From Sphaerotilus hippei (GTDB lineage Bacteria; Pseudomonadota; Gammaproteobacteria; Burkholderiales; Burkholderiaceae_C), in contig NZ_QJJS01000006.1 in the NCBI RefSeq assembly GCF_003201595.1, forward strand, positions 62,001 through 126,000: a stretch of 64,000 nt of DNA, written 5' to 3'. The notes beneath the pieces were generated by a model. It was given only the letters and a program-made list of their open reading frames with translations, made no database searches and had not been told where the DNA came from. Made by a program: the position numbers and the translations under genes. Position 1 is the stretch's first letter, and each line of letters starts with the position of its first letter. Of this stretch, positions 25,438 through 35,400 are shown in pieces.

Positions 25438-25884
25438 TCAGCGCGGTGGCCGTTCGGCCCGCTCCGCGGCGAAGGCCTCGCGCTCGAAGCGGTTGTCGCG
25501 GTAGGGGTCGCGGCCCCGCAGCAGCGCCAGCAGGCTGGCGGCGCCATAGAGCGGGAAGAACAGTAGGCCCCAGCGTTCGTACTGGCGCACATGCACCTGC
25601 TCGTGGGGGCGCAGCCTGGCCAGCGTGCGGCGATCCGTGCCCAGGATGACATGGCCGAGCGTGATCGCCTCGAAGCGGCAGGCGCGTGGCAGGCGGGCGA
25701 CCAGATGCGGCACCCGTCCGCCGCCGACCTCGAGCACGCCGTCGACCACCTGCGAGCGGCCACCCAGCAGGCGCCAGCCCAGCGCGGCGCCCAGCCCGAT
25801 CAGGCTGGCCGGTGCCGCCCAGGCGTAGGCGGGCCAGCGGCGAGGGCGGATGGCGGCGGGGCGTCCGGGCAGTGGAGCAGGCAT
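25438..25884 (-). CDS. Small membrane protein with HExxH motif
   Basis: A 148-residue protein of a conserved family I recognise only as hypothetical. A hydrophobic segment lies at about residues 18-40 and a second near 105-120. Between them is RLRPHEQVHVRQYERWG, which contains an HExxH motif (HEQVH), and the C-terminus has DPYRDNRFEREA, whose Glu could be a third zinc ligand. This suggests a small membrane-associated zinc-binding or protease-like protein, but the fold is too short for a standard gluzincin. It converges on the LolD-like gene, nine bases apart. Confidence 0.65.
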   Translation of the reverse strand: MPAPLPGRPAAIRPRRWPAYAWAAPASLIGLGAALGWRLLGGRSQVVDGVLEVGGGRVPHLVARLPRACRFEAITLGHVILGTDRRTLARLRPHEQVHVRQYERWGLLFFPLYGAASLLALLRGRDPYRDNRFEREAFAAERAERPPR

Positions 25885-25950
25885 CGGGGACCGCGCGGCG
25901 TGGCAGTGACGGCGGTCGATGTTAGCGGGCGCGGCGCGGCCGCGCCGGGG

Positions 25951-26451
25951 TCATGCGGTGGCCGTGGCGGGCGTGGCGTGGGTCGGGGCATGGTCGCCGC
26001 AGCTGTCGCTGCCGCAGCCGTGCAGCGTGCCGGCCGGTGTCGGGCACTGCGGCTGCTCGGCCAGGTGCTCGGCCAGGCCGGCGTCGGCCATGCGGGCGTG
26101 GTGCTCGAACCAGCGCAGCAGCTCGACCAGCAGCTCGCCGACGATGTGGCGGCGCTCCGGCGTGGCCTCGACGATCGCGCGCACGTCGCGCAGCGCACCC
26201 AGCACCTGCCGGTGCTGCAGGCTGTGGCAGTTGTCGGCGGCGTAGCCCGAGCCCAGCATCCACTCGTCCTCGCGCGCGAAGTGCTCGACCGTGTGCGCGA
26301 GCATGGCGTCGTAGCGCGCCAGCAGCTCGGGCAGCTCCAGCGTCAGCGCGGCCTCGACCTGCGTCATGTGGTCGATGAACTCCCGGTGGGTCCGGTCCAT
26401 CTCGGGGTGGTGCGTGGCGAGCTCGTCGGACCAGGTCGGCATGGTTGTCAT
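25951..26451 (-). CDS. Bacteriohemerythrin with Cys/His-rich C-terminal tail
   Basis: A 166-residue protein. Residues 1-130 match the hemerythrin fold: MDRTHREFIDHM, HTVEHFAREDEWM, the His pair in CHSLQHRQVL and WFEHHARMADAGLAEHL supply the His, Glu and Asp ligands of a di-iron oxygen-binding site. The last about 30 residues (CPTPAGTLHGCGSDSCGDHA) are rich in Cys and His and are not part of the usual domain. Hemerythrins store or sense oxygen or NO in microaerobic cells. ATG 26451 is used; ATG 26442 is the alternative. Confidence 0.85.
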   Translation of the reverse strand: MTTMPTWSDELATHHPEMDRTHREFIDHMTQVEAALTLELPELLARYDAMLAHTVEHFAREDEWMLGSGYAADNCHSLQHRQVLGALRDVRAIVEATPERRHIVGELLVELLRWFEHHARMADAGLAEHLAEQPQCPTPAGTLHGCGSDSCGDHAPTHATPATATA

Positions 26452-26509
26452 CGGTGGCAGGAAAGCCGCCGAGGCTAAGGGTGAGCCGGCGTCCGCACCT
26501 TGCGGCCGG

Positions 26510-27418
26510 TCAAGAAAGCGTGCCGGCCTGCGGCGCGCACTGGCGGAGCAGCCAGTCGCGCAGGGCCACGAGCGCGGCGCCGGGCTGGCGCTGCTTCGGG
26601 CAGATCAGGTAGTAGGCCCGGTCGCTGGGCAGCGGCTCGGGCAGCAGCGACACCAGACGGCCGTCGGCGCACTCGGCCTCGACCATCAGGCCGGGCACGA
26701 GCGCGGCGCCCAGGCCGTGCACCGCCGCCTCGATCAGCATCGAGAACAGCTCCATGCGCGGGCCCGACCGGGCCCGGTCGGTGGGCAGGCCCAGCGCCTC
26801 GAGGCACTGCCGCCAGGCCTGCGGCCGGGTGCTGGCCTGCAGCAGCGGCAAGCCGGCCAGCGCCCGGGCGTCATGCGCCTGGCCGGCGGCCAGCAGCCGG
26901 GGGCTGACGACCGCCACCAGCGTCTCGGCCATCAGGAAGTGGGCGTCGGTGCCGGGCCAGGCCGCCGGCGTGCCGGCATGCAGCGCGGCGTCGAGCCCGC
27001 TGTCCTCGAACAGGAAGGGCCGGGTGCGTGAGCTCAGGTGCACCGTCACGCCGGGGTGCTGGCGGGTGAAGTCCGGCAGGCGCGGCACCAGCCACTGGGT
27101 CGCGAAGGTCGGCACGACCCCCAGCTCGAGCTCTCCGCCGTGTTCGCCCCGGGCCATCAGCGCCAGCGTGTCGCGCTCGACCTCGTCGAGCCGGGCCCGC
27201 ACGCTGCGGCTGTAGTCGGTGCCGGCCTCGGTCAGCAGCACGCCGCGGCGGGTGCGCCGGAACAGCCGCACGCCGACGAAGTCCTCCAGCAGCGCGATCT
27301 GGCGGCACACCGCGCTCTGCGTGACCGACAGCTCCTGGGCGGCGAGCGAGAAGCTCTGGTGGCGGGCGGCGGCCTCGAAGGCCGCCAGGGCGGTGGTGGA
27401 CGGAATGCGGCGGGCCAT
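26510..27418 (-). CDS. LysR-family regulator (GcvA-like), divergent from gcdH
   Basis: A 302-residue LysR regulator. The winged helix-turn-helix occupies residues 8-65 (TALAAFEAAARHQSFSLAAQ, then CRQIALLEDFVGVRLFRR). The effector-binding domain starts near residue 92. The N-terminal layout follows the GcvA subgroup. It is transcribed away from gcdH with 123 bases between, the classic arrangement for a LysR protein controlling the neighbouring operon. The effector could be glutarate or glutaryl-CoA; this is inferred from position only. The long frame upstream of ATG 27418 is an antisense shadow. Confidence 0.9.
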   Translation of the reverse strand: MARRIPSTTALAAFEAAARHQSFSLAAQELSVTQSAVCRQIALLEDFVGVRLFRRTRRGVLLTEAGTDYSRSVRARLDEVERDTLALMARGEHGGELELGVVPTFATQWLVPRLPDFTRQHPGVTVHLSSRTRPFLFEDSGLDAALHAGTPAAWPGTDAHFLMAETLVAVVSPRLLAAGQAHDARALAGLPLLQASTRPQAWRQCLEALGLPTDRARSGPRMELFSMLIEAAVHGLGAALVPGLMVEAECADGRLVSLLPEPLPSDRAYYLICPKQRQPGAALVALRDWLLRQCAPQAGTLS

Positions 27419-27480
27419 GGGTTTTGTCGGACAACGTGTTCGGAGTTCGATTAACGCACACCATCGTGCTTCGAAGTCGT

Positions 27481-27509
27481 TTGATCGAGCGCATCCGTCT
27501 GCGTACAGT
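27481..27509 (+). promoter_or_regulatory. Sigma-70 promoter of gcdH
   Basis: TTGATC (27481-27486) and TACAGT (27504-27509) are separated by exactly 17 bases. The start point would be near 27516, about 26 bases before the gcdH ATG. Immediately upstream is the dyad GCAC-ACCATC-GTGC, flanked by TTCGA and TCGAA repeats, a plausible LysR recognition area. Confidence 0.55.
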
Positions 27510-27541
27510 GCGAGCCAGCCCATCCCTTGCCGGAGATCCAG

Positions 27542-28747
27542 ATGACTTCCACGAACACGAGCCCCCGCAGCAAGCCCCGTTTCCACTGGGACGACCCGCT
27601 GCTGCTCGACCTGCAGCTGAGCGACGACGAACGGGCGGTGCGCGACGCCGCGCAGGCCTACAGCCAGGACCGCCTGCTGCCGCGCGTGCTCGAGGCCTTC
27701 CGCCACGAAAGCACCGATCCGGCCATCTTCCGCGAGATGGGCGAGCTCGGCCTGCTCGGCGCGACGATTCCCGAGGCCTACGGCGGCGCCGGCCTGAACT
27801 GCGTCTGCTACGGCCTGGTGGCGCGCGAGGTCGAGCGCGTCGACTCGGGCTACCGCTCGATGATGAGCGTGCAGAGCTCGCTGGTGATGGTGCCGATCCA
27901 CGAGTTCGGCAACGAGGCGACCCGGCAGAAGTACCTGCCGAAGCTGGCGCGTGGCGAATGGATCGGCTGCTTCGGCCTGACGGAACCGAACCACGGCTCC
28001 GACCCCGGCAGCATGACCACGCGCGCCAAGAAAGTGCCGGGCGGCTACCGCCTGAGCGGCAGCAAGATGTGGATCACCAACAGCCCGATCGCCGACGTGT
28101 TCGTGGTCTGGGCGAAAGACGACGAAGGCGCGATCCGCGGCTTCGTGCTGGAGAAGGGCTGGAGGGGCCTGAGCGCGCCCGCGATCCACGGCAAGGTCGG
28201 CCTGCGTGCCAGCATCACCGGCGAGATCGTGATGGACGAGGTGTTCTGTCCCGAGGAGAACGCCTTTCCCGAGGTGCGCGGCCTGAAGGGCCCGTTCACC
28301 TGCCTGAACAGCGCGCGCTACGGCATCGCCTGGGGTGCGCTCGGCGCGGCCGAGGACTGCTTCCAGCGCGCCCGCCAGTACACGATGGACCGCCAGCAGT
28401 TCGGTCGCCCGCTGGCGGCCAACCAGCTGATCCAGAAGAAGCTGGCCGACATGCTGACCGACATCAGCCTGGGCCTGCAGGGCTGCCTGCGCCTGGGGCG
28501 CATGAAGGACGAGGGCAGCGCGGCGGTCGAGGTGACCTCGATCATGAAGCGCAACAGCTGCGGCAAGGCGCTGGACATCGCCCGCCTGGCGCGCGACATG
28601 ATGGGAGGCAACGGCATCAGCGACGAGTTCGGCGTGGCCCGCCACCTCGTCAACCTCGAGGTGGTCAACACCTACGAGGGCACGCACGACGTGCACGCGC
28701 TGATCCTCGGCCGGGCCATCACCGGCCTGGCCGCGTTCGGAAACTGA
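27542..28747 (+). CDS. gcdH: Glutaryl-CoA dehydrogenase
   Basis: GcdH oxidises and decarboxylates glutaryl-CoA to crotonyl-CoA in lysine, tryptophan and glutarate breakdown, passing electrons to ETF. The 401 residues match human GCDH over long blocks, for example [45 protein letters not shown] and [13 protein letters not shown]. The catalytic base is the Glu in [20 protein letters not shown] 27542 has GGAGAT upstream. The CoA-transferase gene follows after seven bases, so the pair forms an operon that activates and oxidises glutarate. Confidence 0.95.
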   Translation: MTSTNTSPRSKPRFHWDDPLLLDLQLSDDERAVRDAAQAYSQDRLLPRVLEAFRHESTDPAIFREMGELGLLGATIPEAYGGAGLNCVCYGLVAREVERVDSGYRSMMSVQSSLVMVPIHEFGNEATRQKYLPKLARGEWIGCFGLTEPNHGSDPGSMTTRAKKVPGGYRLSGSKMWITNSPIADVFVVWAKDDEGAIRGFVLEKGWRGLSAPAIHGKVGLRASITGEIVMDEVFCPEENAFPEVRGLKGPFTCLNSARYGIAWGALGAAEDCFQRARQYTMDRQQFGRPLAANQLIQKKLADMLTDISLGLQGCLRLGRMKDEGSAAVEVTSIMKRNSCGKALDIARLARDMMGGNGISDEFGVARHLVNLEVVNTYEGTHDVHALILGRAITGLAAFGN

Positions 28748-28754
28748 GGCGACC

Positions 28755-30026
28755 ATGGACCACCACATCCCCGGGGCGGCCGATCCGGCCTCGACCGGCC
28801 CCCGCCCGGCGCCGCTGACCGGCGTGCGCGTGCTCGACCTGTCGCGGGTGCTGGCCGGACCGTGGGCCGGCCAGCTGCTGGCCGACCTGGGCGCCGACGT
28901 GGTCAAGGTCGAGCGCCCCGGCGTGGGCGACGATACCCGTGCCTGGGGCCCGCCCTGGCTGCACGACGAGGCCGGGGCCGAGACGCGCGAGGCCGCCTAC
29001 TTCCTCTGCGCCAACCGCAACAAGCGCTCGCTGACGATCGACATCGCCTGCGCCGACGGCCAGGCGCTGGTGCGCCGCCTGGCGCTGCAGGCCGACGTGC
29101 TGCTGGAGAACTTCAAGGTCGGCGGCCTGGCCGCCTACGGGCTCGATGCCGCCAGCCTGTGCGCGCTGAACCCGCGGCTGGTCTACTGCTCGATCACCGG
29201 CTTCGGCCAGACCGGGCCGTACGCCGCGCGGGCGGGCTACGACTTCCTGATCCAGGGCATGGGCGGGCTGATGAGCGTGACCGGTCGCAGCGACGGCGAG
29301 CCGGGCGCCGGGCCGCAGAAGGCCGGGGTCGCGCTGGTCGACGTGATGACCGGGCTGTACGCGACCATCGCCGTGCAGGCGGCGCTGGCCGAGCGCGAGC
29401 GCTCCGGGCGGGGCCAGCACATCGACCTGGCGCTGCTGGACGTGCAGGTTGCCGCGATGGCCAACCAGGCGGCCAGCTGCCTGGCCGCCGGGGTGGTGCC
29501 GCGCCGGATGGGCAATGCCCATCCGGCCATCGTGCCCTACCAGGACTTCCCGACCGCCGACGGCGACATGATCCTGGCCATCGGCAACGACGGCCAGTTC
29601 GCTCGCTTCTGCGCGCTGGCCGGCCACCCGGACTGGGCCGCCGACGAGCGTTTCGCCACCAACCCGCAGCGGGTGCGCCACCGCGCCGTGCTGATCCCGC
29701 TGCTGCGCCAAGCCACCGTCATGCGCACGACCGCGCAGTGGATCGAGGCGCTCGATTCGGCGGCCGTGCCCTGCGGGCCGATCAACCGCCTCGATGCGGT
29801 GTTCGACGACCCGCAGGTGCGGGCCCGCGGCCTGCGGATGGAGCTGCCGCACCCGGTGGCCGGTCAGGTGCCGCTGGTGGCCAACCCGATCCGGCTGTCG
29901 GCCTCGCCGGTGGACTACCGGCGGGCCCCGCCGCTGCTGGGCCAGCACACCGACGAGGTGCTGGCCGAGTGGCTGGACCTGCCGGCCGGACGCTGCGAGG
30001 CGCTGCGCCGCGCCGGGGTGATCTGA
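28755..30026 (+). CDS. Class III CoA-transferase (CaiB/BaiF), probable glutarate CoA-transferase
   Basis: A 423-residue class III CoA-transferase. Family marks include LDLSRVLAGPWAGQLLADLG near the N-terminus, ADVVKVERP, FGQTGPYAARAGYDFLIQGM and the catalytic Asp in GVALVDVMTGLY. Human SUGCT, of the same family, transfers CoA from succinyl-CoA to glutarate, and the coupling to gcdH here supports the same reaction. That would let the cell recycle free glutarate. The substrate call is inference. Its stop codon lies inside a 12-bp inverted repeat shared with the convergent glutamate dehydrogenase gene. Confidence 0.88.
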   Translation: MDHHIPGAADPASTGPRPAPLTGVRVLDLSRVLAGPWAGQLLADLGADVVKVERPGVGDDTRAWGPPWLHDEAGAETREAAYFLCANRNKRSLTIDIACADGQALVRRLALQADVLLENFKVGGLAAYGLDAASLCALNPRLVYCSITGFGQTGPYAARAGYDFLIQGMGGLMSVTGRSDGEPGAGPQKAGVALVDVMTGLYATIAVQAALAERERSGRGQHIDLALLDVQVAAMANQAASCLAAGVVPRRMGNAHPAIVPYQDFPTADGDMILAIGNDGQFARFCALAGHPDWAADERFATNPQRVRHRAVLIPLLRQATVMRTTAQWIEALDSAAVPCGPINRLDAVFDDPQVRARGLRMELPHPVAGQVPLVANPIRLSASPVDYRRAPPLLGQHTDEVLAEWLDLPAGRCEALRRAGVI

Positions 30027-30037
30027 TCACCCCGGCG
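30011..30037. terminator. Hairpin at the convergent CoA-transferase/GDH ends
   Basis: CGCCGGGGTGAT (30011-30022) and ATCACCCCGGCG (30026-30037) form a 12-bp perfect stem with a 3-base loop that contains the CoA-transferase stop codon. It is very stable and symmetric but has no T-run on either strand. Confidence 0.65.
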
Positions 30038-30057
30038 GCGGCCGGGGCCGCGCAGGC

Positions 30058-31356
30058 TCACGGATAGAGCCCGCGCTCCTGGCGTGCCATCAGGATGCGC
30101 CCGCAGGCCACGGCGAAGGTGGCGGTGCGCAGCGTGATGCGGTGCTGGTCGGCGGTGTCCCAGATCTTGCCCAGGGCCTCGACCATGATCTTGTCGAGCC
30201 GGACGTTGATCTCGTCCTCGGTCCAGAAGAAACTCGAGAAGTCCTGCACCCACTCGAAGTAGGAGACCGTCACGCCACCGGCGTTGCAGATCACGTCGGG
30301 CACGACCAGCACGCCCCGCTCGGCCAGCACGTCGTCCGCGTCGGACATCGTCGGGCCGTTGGCGCCTTCGAGCACCAGGCGGGCCTTCAGCCGCTGGGCG
30401 CGGGCCACGTCGATCTGGCCTTCCAGGGCCGCGGGGATCAGGATGTCGCAGGCGACGTCCCAGAAGGCCTCGTTGTCGATGCGCTCGCCGTCCCTGAAGC
30501 CGGCGACGCCGCCGGCTTCCTGCGCGTGGCGGCTCAGCGCGGCCAGGTCCAGGCCGTGCGGGTTGATGACCGTGCCGCTGTGGTCCTGCACCGCGACGAC
30601 CCTGCCGCCGGCGGCGACGAACAGCTCCGCCGCCGAGCTGCCCACGTTGCCGAAGCCCTGCAGCGCCACCCGCGCGCCCTCGAGCGGCAGGCCGATGCGC
30701 CGGGCGGCCTCGCGGCCGGTGACGAACACGCCGCGCCCGGTCGCCTTGACCCGGCCCAGCGAGCCGCCCAGGTGGATGGGCTTGCCGGTGACCACGCCGG
30801 TGGCGGTGGCGCCGACGTTCATCGAGTAGGTGTCCATCATCCACGCCATGATCTGGGCGTTGGTGTTGACGTCCGGGGCCGGGATGTCCTGCTGCGGGCC
30901 GATGATCAGGCCGATCTCGCTGGTGTAGCGGCGGGTCAGCTTCTCGAGCTCCTTGAGCGACAGCTGCTTGGGATCGACCCGGATGCCCCCCTTGGCCCCG
31001 CCGAAGGGCAGGTTGACCGCGGCGTTCTTGACCGTCATCCAGGCCGACAGCGCCATCACCTCCTCGAGCGTGACCTGCGGGTGGTAGCGCACGCCCCCCT
31101 TGCCCGGGCCGCGCGACAGGTTGTGCTGCACCCGGTAGCCCTCGAAGTGCCGCACCGTGCCGTCGTCCATCTCGATGGGCACGTCGACGATCAGCGCCCG
31201 CTTGGGGTGGCGCAGCGTGTCGGCCCAGCGGGCCAGCGGGCCGAGGTAGGGCACGACCCGGTCGACCTGCGACAGGTAGGTGCCCCAGGGGCTGTGGCTC
31301 GAGGGCTGCACGTAGGACAGCGTGCTGCCGGTGGAGGGGAAGGCTTCGTTGGCCAT
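30058..31356 (-). CDS. gdhA: NAD(P)-dependent glutamate dehydrogenase
   Basis: A 432-residue Glu/Leu/Phe/Val dehydrogenase that interconverts glutamate with 2-oxoglutarate and ammonia. The substrate loop is [11 protein letters not shown], the catalytic Lys lies in [13 protein letters not shown], and the dinucleotide motif is [16 protein letters not shown]. The length and the [13 protein letters not shown] segment fit the catabolic-type GDH of Proteobacteria and Gram-positives. ATG 31356 has AAGAGG upstream. It sits among proline and glutarate catabolic genes and could take up the glutamate made by PutA. Co-factor preference cannot be fixed by eye. Confidence 0.93.
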   Translation of the reverse strand: MANEAFPSTGSTLSYVQPSSHSPWGTYLSQVDRVVPYLGPLARWADTLRHPKRALIVDVPIEMDDGTVRHFEGYRVQHNLSRGPGKGGVRYHPQVTLEEVMALSAWMTVKNAAVNLPFGGAKGGIRVDPKQLSLKELEKLTRRYTSEIGLIIGPQQDIPAPDVNTNAQIMAWMMDTYSMNVGATATGVVTGKPIHLGGSLGRVKATGRGVFVTGREAARRIGLPLEGARVALQGFGNVGSSAAELFVAAGGRVVAVQDHSGTVINPHGLDLAALSRHAQEAGGVAGFRDGERIDNEAFWDVACDILIPAALEGQIDVARAQRLKARLVLEGANGPTMSDADDVLAERGVLVVPDVICNAGGVTVSYFEWVQDFSSFFWTEDEINVRLDKIMVEALGKIWDTADQHRITLRTATFAVACGRILMARQERGLYP

Positions 31357-31444
31357 GGAAGAACCTCTTCGGTGAAGGCGTGTGGACGGCCTCGCGTGTG
31401 GCGGGACCTGGTGGCGTGGAAGGTCGGTCCGGGTGGGATGCCGA

Positions 31445-31460
31445 CGGGTTGCGCAACCCG
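31445..31460. promoter_or_regulatory. Perfect 16-bp palindrome upstream of gdhA
   Basis: CGGGTTGCGCAACCCG is a perfect palindrome 89-104 bases upstream of the gdhA start. Reading on the minus strand it lies just downstream of a possible -10 (TACAGT, 31472-31467), where a repressor dimer would block transcription. No matching regulator is evident. Confidence 0.4.
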
Positions 31461-31607
31461 GAGCGTCACTGTAGAAAGCCCGGGAGCCCTTGCCACGCCT
31501 GCTTCATGCGCTTTGTGCATGGGCAGATCCCGCCGCGCCGCCGTGCTGCCCCGGATGGGCCGATCGCGCCAGCGGGAGACTACGAGGGTGCCGCCACCGG
31601 CGCGCGT

Positions 31608-32441
31608 TCAGCCGCCGAACTGGTCGCCCAGTTCACGCGCCCGGGCCTGCGCGGCCTGCATCGCGCGCACGAAGGCCTCGCCCACGCCGGCCTCGTTCAT
31701 CGCGCTGAGCGCGGCCCAGGTCGTGCCGCCCTTGGAGGTGACCCGCTCGCGCAGCACGGCCGGGGACTCGTCGGAGCGGCGGGCCAGCTCGGTGGCGCCG
31801 CCGAAGGTGGCGATCGCCAGGCGCTTGCCCTGCTCGGCGCTCAGGCCCATGCGCTCGGCCGCGGTGGTCATCGCCTCGATGAAATGGAACACGTAGGCCG
31901 GGCCCGAGCCCGACAGCGCGGTGATCGCGTCGAGATCGACCTCGGCATCGACCCACAGCACCTCGCCGGTGGGCGCCAGCAGCCGCTCGACCAGCGTGCG
32001 CTCGTCGGCGCTGACGGCCTCGCGGGCGTAGAGCCCGGCGATGCCACGCCCGATCAGCGCCGGCGTGTTGGGCATCGAGCGCACCACCCGGTCGCTGCCG
32101 GTGGCCCGAGCGATCGCATCGCTGCGGATGCCCGCCATCACCGACAGGTGCAGCGCCCCCGCCACATGGGCGGCGCACGGTGCGGCGGCTTGCGCGAAGG
32201 TCTGCGGCTTGGTGGCCCAGACCACGGTGGCCGCAGCGGCCAGCGCCGCGTCGGCTCCGGCCTGCACCTTCAGGCCGGGCCAGCGCGCCTGCAGGCGGGC
32301 GCGCTGCTCGTCCCAGGGTTCGATGACGAGCAGGTCGGCGACGGGGGTGCCGCTGTCGATCAGGCCGCCGAGGATGGCGCTGGCCATGTTGCCCCCGCCG
32401 ATGAAGGCGAGGGTGCCGGATGAGGGGGTGGTGGTGTTCAT
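31608..32441 (-). CDS. proC: Pyrroline-5-carboxylate reductase
   Basis: ProC reduces 1-pyrroline-5-carboxylate to proline with NAD(P)H, the last step of proline synthesis. The 277 residues show the Rossmann motif FIGGGNMASAILGGL, VVWATKPQ, SMPNTPALIGRGIAGLY and the signature ALSGSGPAYVFHFIEAM near residue 165. ATG 32441 is used. The gene lies 29 bases downstream of putA on the same strand, so synthetic and degradative proline genes may share a transcript. In many relatives proC sits beside yggS and pilT instead, and those genes are 7 kb away here. Confidence 0.95.
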   Translation of the reverse strand: MNTTTPSSGTLAFIGGGNMASAILGGLIDSGTPVADLLVIEPWDEQRARLQARWPGLKVQAGADAALAAAATVVWATKPQTFAQAAAPCAAHVAGALHLSVMAGIRSDAIARATGSDRVVRSMPNTPALIGRGIAGLYAREAVSADERTLVERLLAPTGEVLWVDAEVDLDAITALSGSGPAYVFHFIEAMTTAAERMGLSAEQGKRLAIATFGGATELARRSDESPAVLRERVTSKGGTTWAALSAMNEAGVGEAFVRAMQAAQARARELGDQFGG

Positions 32442-32470
32442 GGCGGGCGAGTTTAGGGGAGGGCCCGGGG

Positions 32471-35400
32471 TCAGCCGCCGGCCAGCAGGGCGGCGTTGCC
32501 CCCGGCGGCGGCGGTGTTGATCGTCAGCGTCTGCTCGCCGCAGAAGCGGTAGAGGTAGTGCGGGCCCCCGGCCTTCGGTCCGGTGCCCGACAGGCCCTCG
32601 CCACCGAAGGGCTGCACGCCCACGACCGCGCCGATCATGTTGCGGTTGACGTAGACGTTGCCCACCCGCGCCCGCTCGGCCACGCGCAGCGCCCGCTCGT
32701 CGATGCGGGTGTGCACCCCCAGCGTCAGGCCGTAGCCCAGCGCGTTGATGCGGTCGACCAGCGTGTCGACGTCGCCGCTCCAGCGCACCACGTGCAGGAT
32801 GGGGCCGAACAGCTCCTCCCGCAGGTCGCCGACCTGGGCGAGCTCGAAGGCGGCCGGGGCGATGTGGGTGTCGCGCAGCGCCTCGGGCAGCGGCGTGCGG
32901 CCGATCAGGCGGGCTTCGCGCTCGAGCCGGGCGACGTGGCGGCCCAGGTGGGCGTGCGCCTCGGCGTCGATGACCGGGCCGACGTCGACCGCCCAGCTCT
33001 GCGCCGCGTCGGCGGGCCGGCCGGGCTGCAGCTCCTGCAGCGCGCCGGCCAGCATCTCGCACAGCCCGTCGGCGATGCCTTCGTGCACGCACAGCAGGCG
33101 CAGGGCCGAGCAGCGCTGGCCGGCGCTGCGGAAGGCGCTCGTCACCACCGCGTCGATCACCTGCTCGGGCAGGGCGCTGGAGTCGACGATCATCGCGTTG
33201 AGCCCGCCGGTCTCGGCGATCAGCGGCACGATCGGGCCGTCGCCGGCGGCCAGCGTGCGGGCGATCAGCCGGGCCACCGCGGTCGAGCCGGTGAAGCACA
33301 CGCCCGCGCAGCGCGGGTGGCCGACCAGCGCGGCCCCGACCGTCTCGCCCGGGCCGGCCAGCAGCCGCAGGGCGTCGCGTGGCAGGCCGCTGTCGTGCAG
33401 CAGCTCGACGAAGGCGCGTGCGCTGGCCGGCGTCTGCTCGGCTGGCTTGGCCGCCACGGTGTTGCCGGTGACCAGCGCGGCGACCACCTGGCCGGCGAAG
33501 ATCGCCAGCGGGAAGTTCCACGGGCTGATGCAGACGAACACCCCGCGGCCGTGCAGGCGCAGCTCGTTGCGCTCGCCGGTCGGGCCGGGCAGCGCCTGCG
33601 GGGCCAGGCGCTGCCCGGCCTGTGCGGCGTAGTAGCGGCAGAAGTCGACCGCCTCGCGCACCTCGGCCACGCCGTCGCCCAGGGTCTTGCCGCCTTCATG
33701 GGCCAGCAGCGCGACCAGCCGCGGCAGCTGCGCTTCCATCGCGTCCGCGGTGCGCTGCAGCACGGCGCAGCGCTCGGCCAGCGGCACGTCGTTCCAGGCC
33801 GGCTGGGCGGCGTGCAGCGCCTCCATCGCGGCGCGGGCCTCGGCCACGCTGGCGTCGGGCACCGGCGCGGCCGGCGCCACCTTCAGGGCCTCGACCAGCG
33901 GCAGGCGCTCGGCGGCCACGTTCAGGTCGACGCCGCGTGAATTGGGGCGTTCGCTGCCGTAGAGCCGTGCCGGCAGCGCCAGCTTCATCGTGGCCACCGG
34001 CTGCAGCGGGCTGCGCAGCAGGGTGTCGAGGTTCACCTGCGGGTCGGCCAGCTGGTGCACGAAGGACGAGTTCGCGCCGTTCTCGAGCAGCCGGCGCACC
34101 AGGTAGGCCAGCAGGTCGCGGTGCTGACCCACCGGCGCGTAGACCCGCACCGGCGGGGCGTCGGCGGCCTTCATCACCTCGCGGTAGATGCCCTCGCCCA
34201 TGCCGTGCAGGCGCTGCAGCTCGTAGGGCACGCCGGCCGTCGCGGCCAGCGTGCCGATGGCGGCGATGGTGCCGGCGTTGTGGGTGGCGAACTGCGGGTA
34301 GAGCGCATCCGGGGCGGCCAGCATCAGGCGGGCGCAGCACAGGTAGCTCAGGTCGGTGTGGTCCTTCTCGGTGTGGACCGGGTAGCCCGACAGGCCCAGC
34401 TCCTGGGCCCGCTTGACCTCGCTGTCCCAGTAGGCGCCCTTGACCAGCCGGACCATCAGCCGCAGGCCGTGGCGGCGCGCCAGCGCGATGACCGCCTCGA
34501 TCATGCGCGGTGCCCGCAGCTGGTAGGCCTGGATGGCCAGGCCCAGCCCGCCCCACTGCGGGTGGTGGCGGGCGGCGTGGGCCATCAGCGCGTCGAGCAC
34601 CTGCAGCGACAGCTCCAGCCGCTCCGACTCCTCGGCGTCGATGGTCAGGTTGATGTTGGCCGCGGCCGCCGAGGCCATCAGGCCGGTCACCCGCGGCAGC
34701 AGCCGCTCATGGACCCGGTGCCCGTGCGAGGCCTCGTAGCGGGGCTCCAGCGCCGACAGCTTGATCGAGATGCCGTCGGCCGCCTCGGGGCGGGACGCCC
34801 GCCCGCCAGGCAGGCTGGTGGCGATGGCCTCGATCGCGTGCTGGTAGGACGCCAGGTAGCGCCGCGCATCCGCATCGGTGCGGGCGCCTTCGCCCAGCAT
34901 GTCGTAGCTGTGCAGCAGCCGCCCGGGCACCGCGCCCCCGTGGCCGCGGCGCAGCGCCGACTCGATGGTCTCGCCCAGCACGAACTGGCGGCCCAGCAGC
35001 TGGATGGCGCGCACCGTCGCGCCCACCACCGTCTGCGCCCCCAGGCGCTGCAGCAGCCCGGGCTGCTGGTCGCTGCCGGCGGGCAGCAGCTTCTTCGACC
35101 AGCCCAGCGCCTGGCTGGCCAGGCTGGCCAGCACCGGGTGGGCGGTCGAGCCGCCGTGGCCGGAGAAGTCGGCCCGGCCCAGCTGGTCGGCGGTCAGCGC
35201 GATCGCGGTGGCCGTGTCGGGCACCCGCAGCAGCGCCTCGGCCAGCCGCATCAGCGCCAGCCCTTCGGCACTCGAGATCGGGTATTCCTGCAGCAGCGAC
35301 TCCATCGCCCAGAACGCCGGCGGATGCTGGCGCACCGCGTCGACCCACGGCGCGGCGCGGCGGCGCACCGCGGCCCAGTCCAGGCGCGGCCCGGCGCCGG

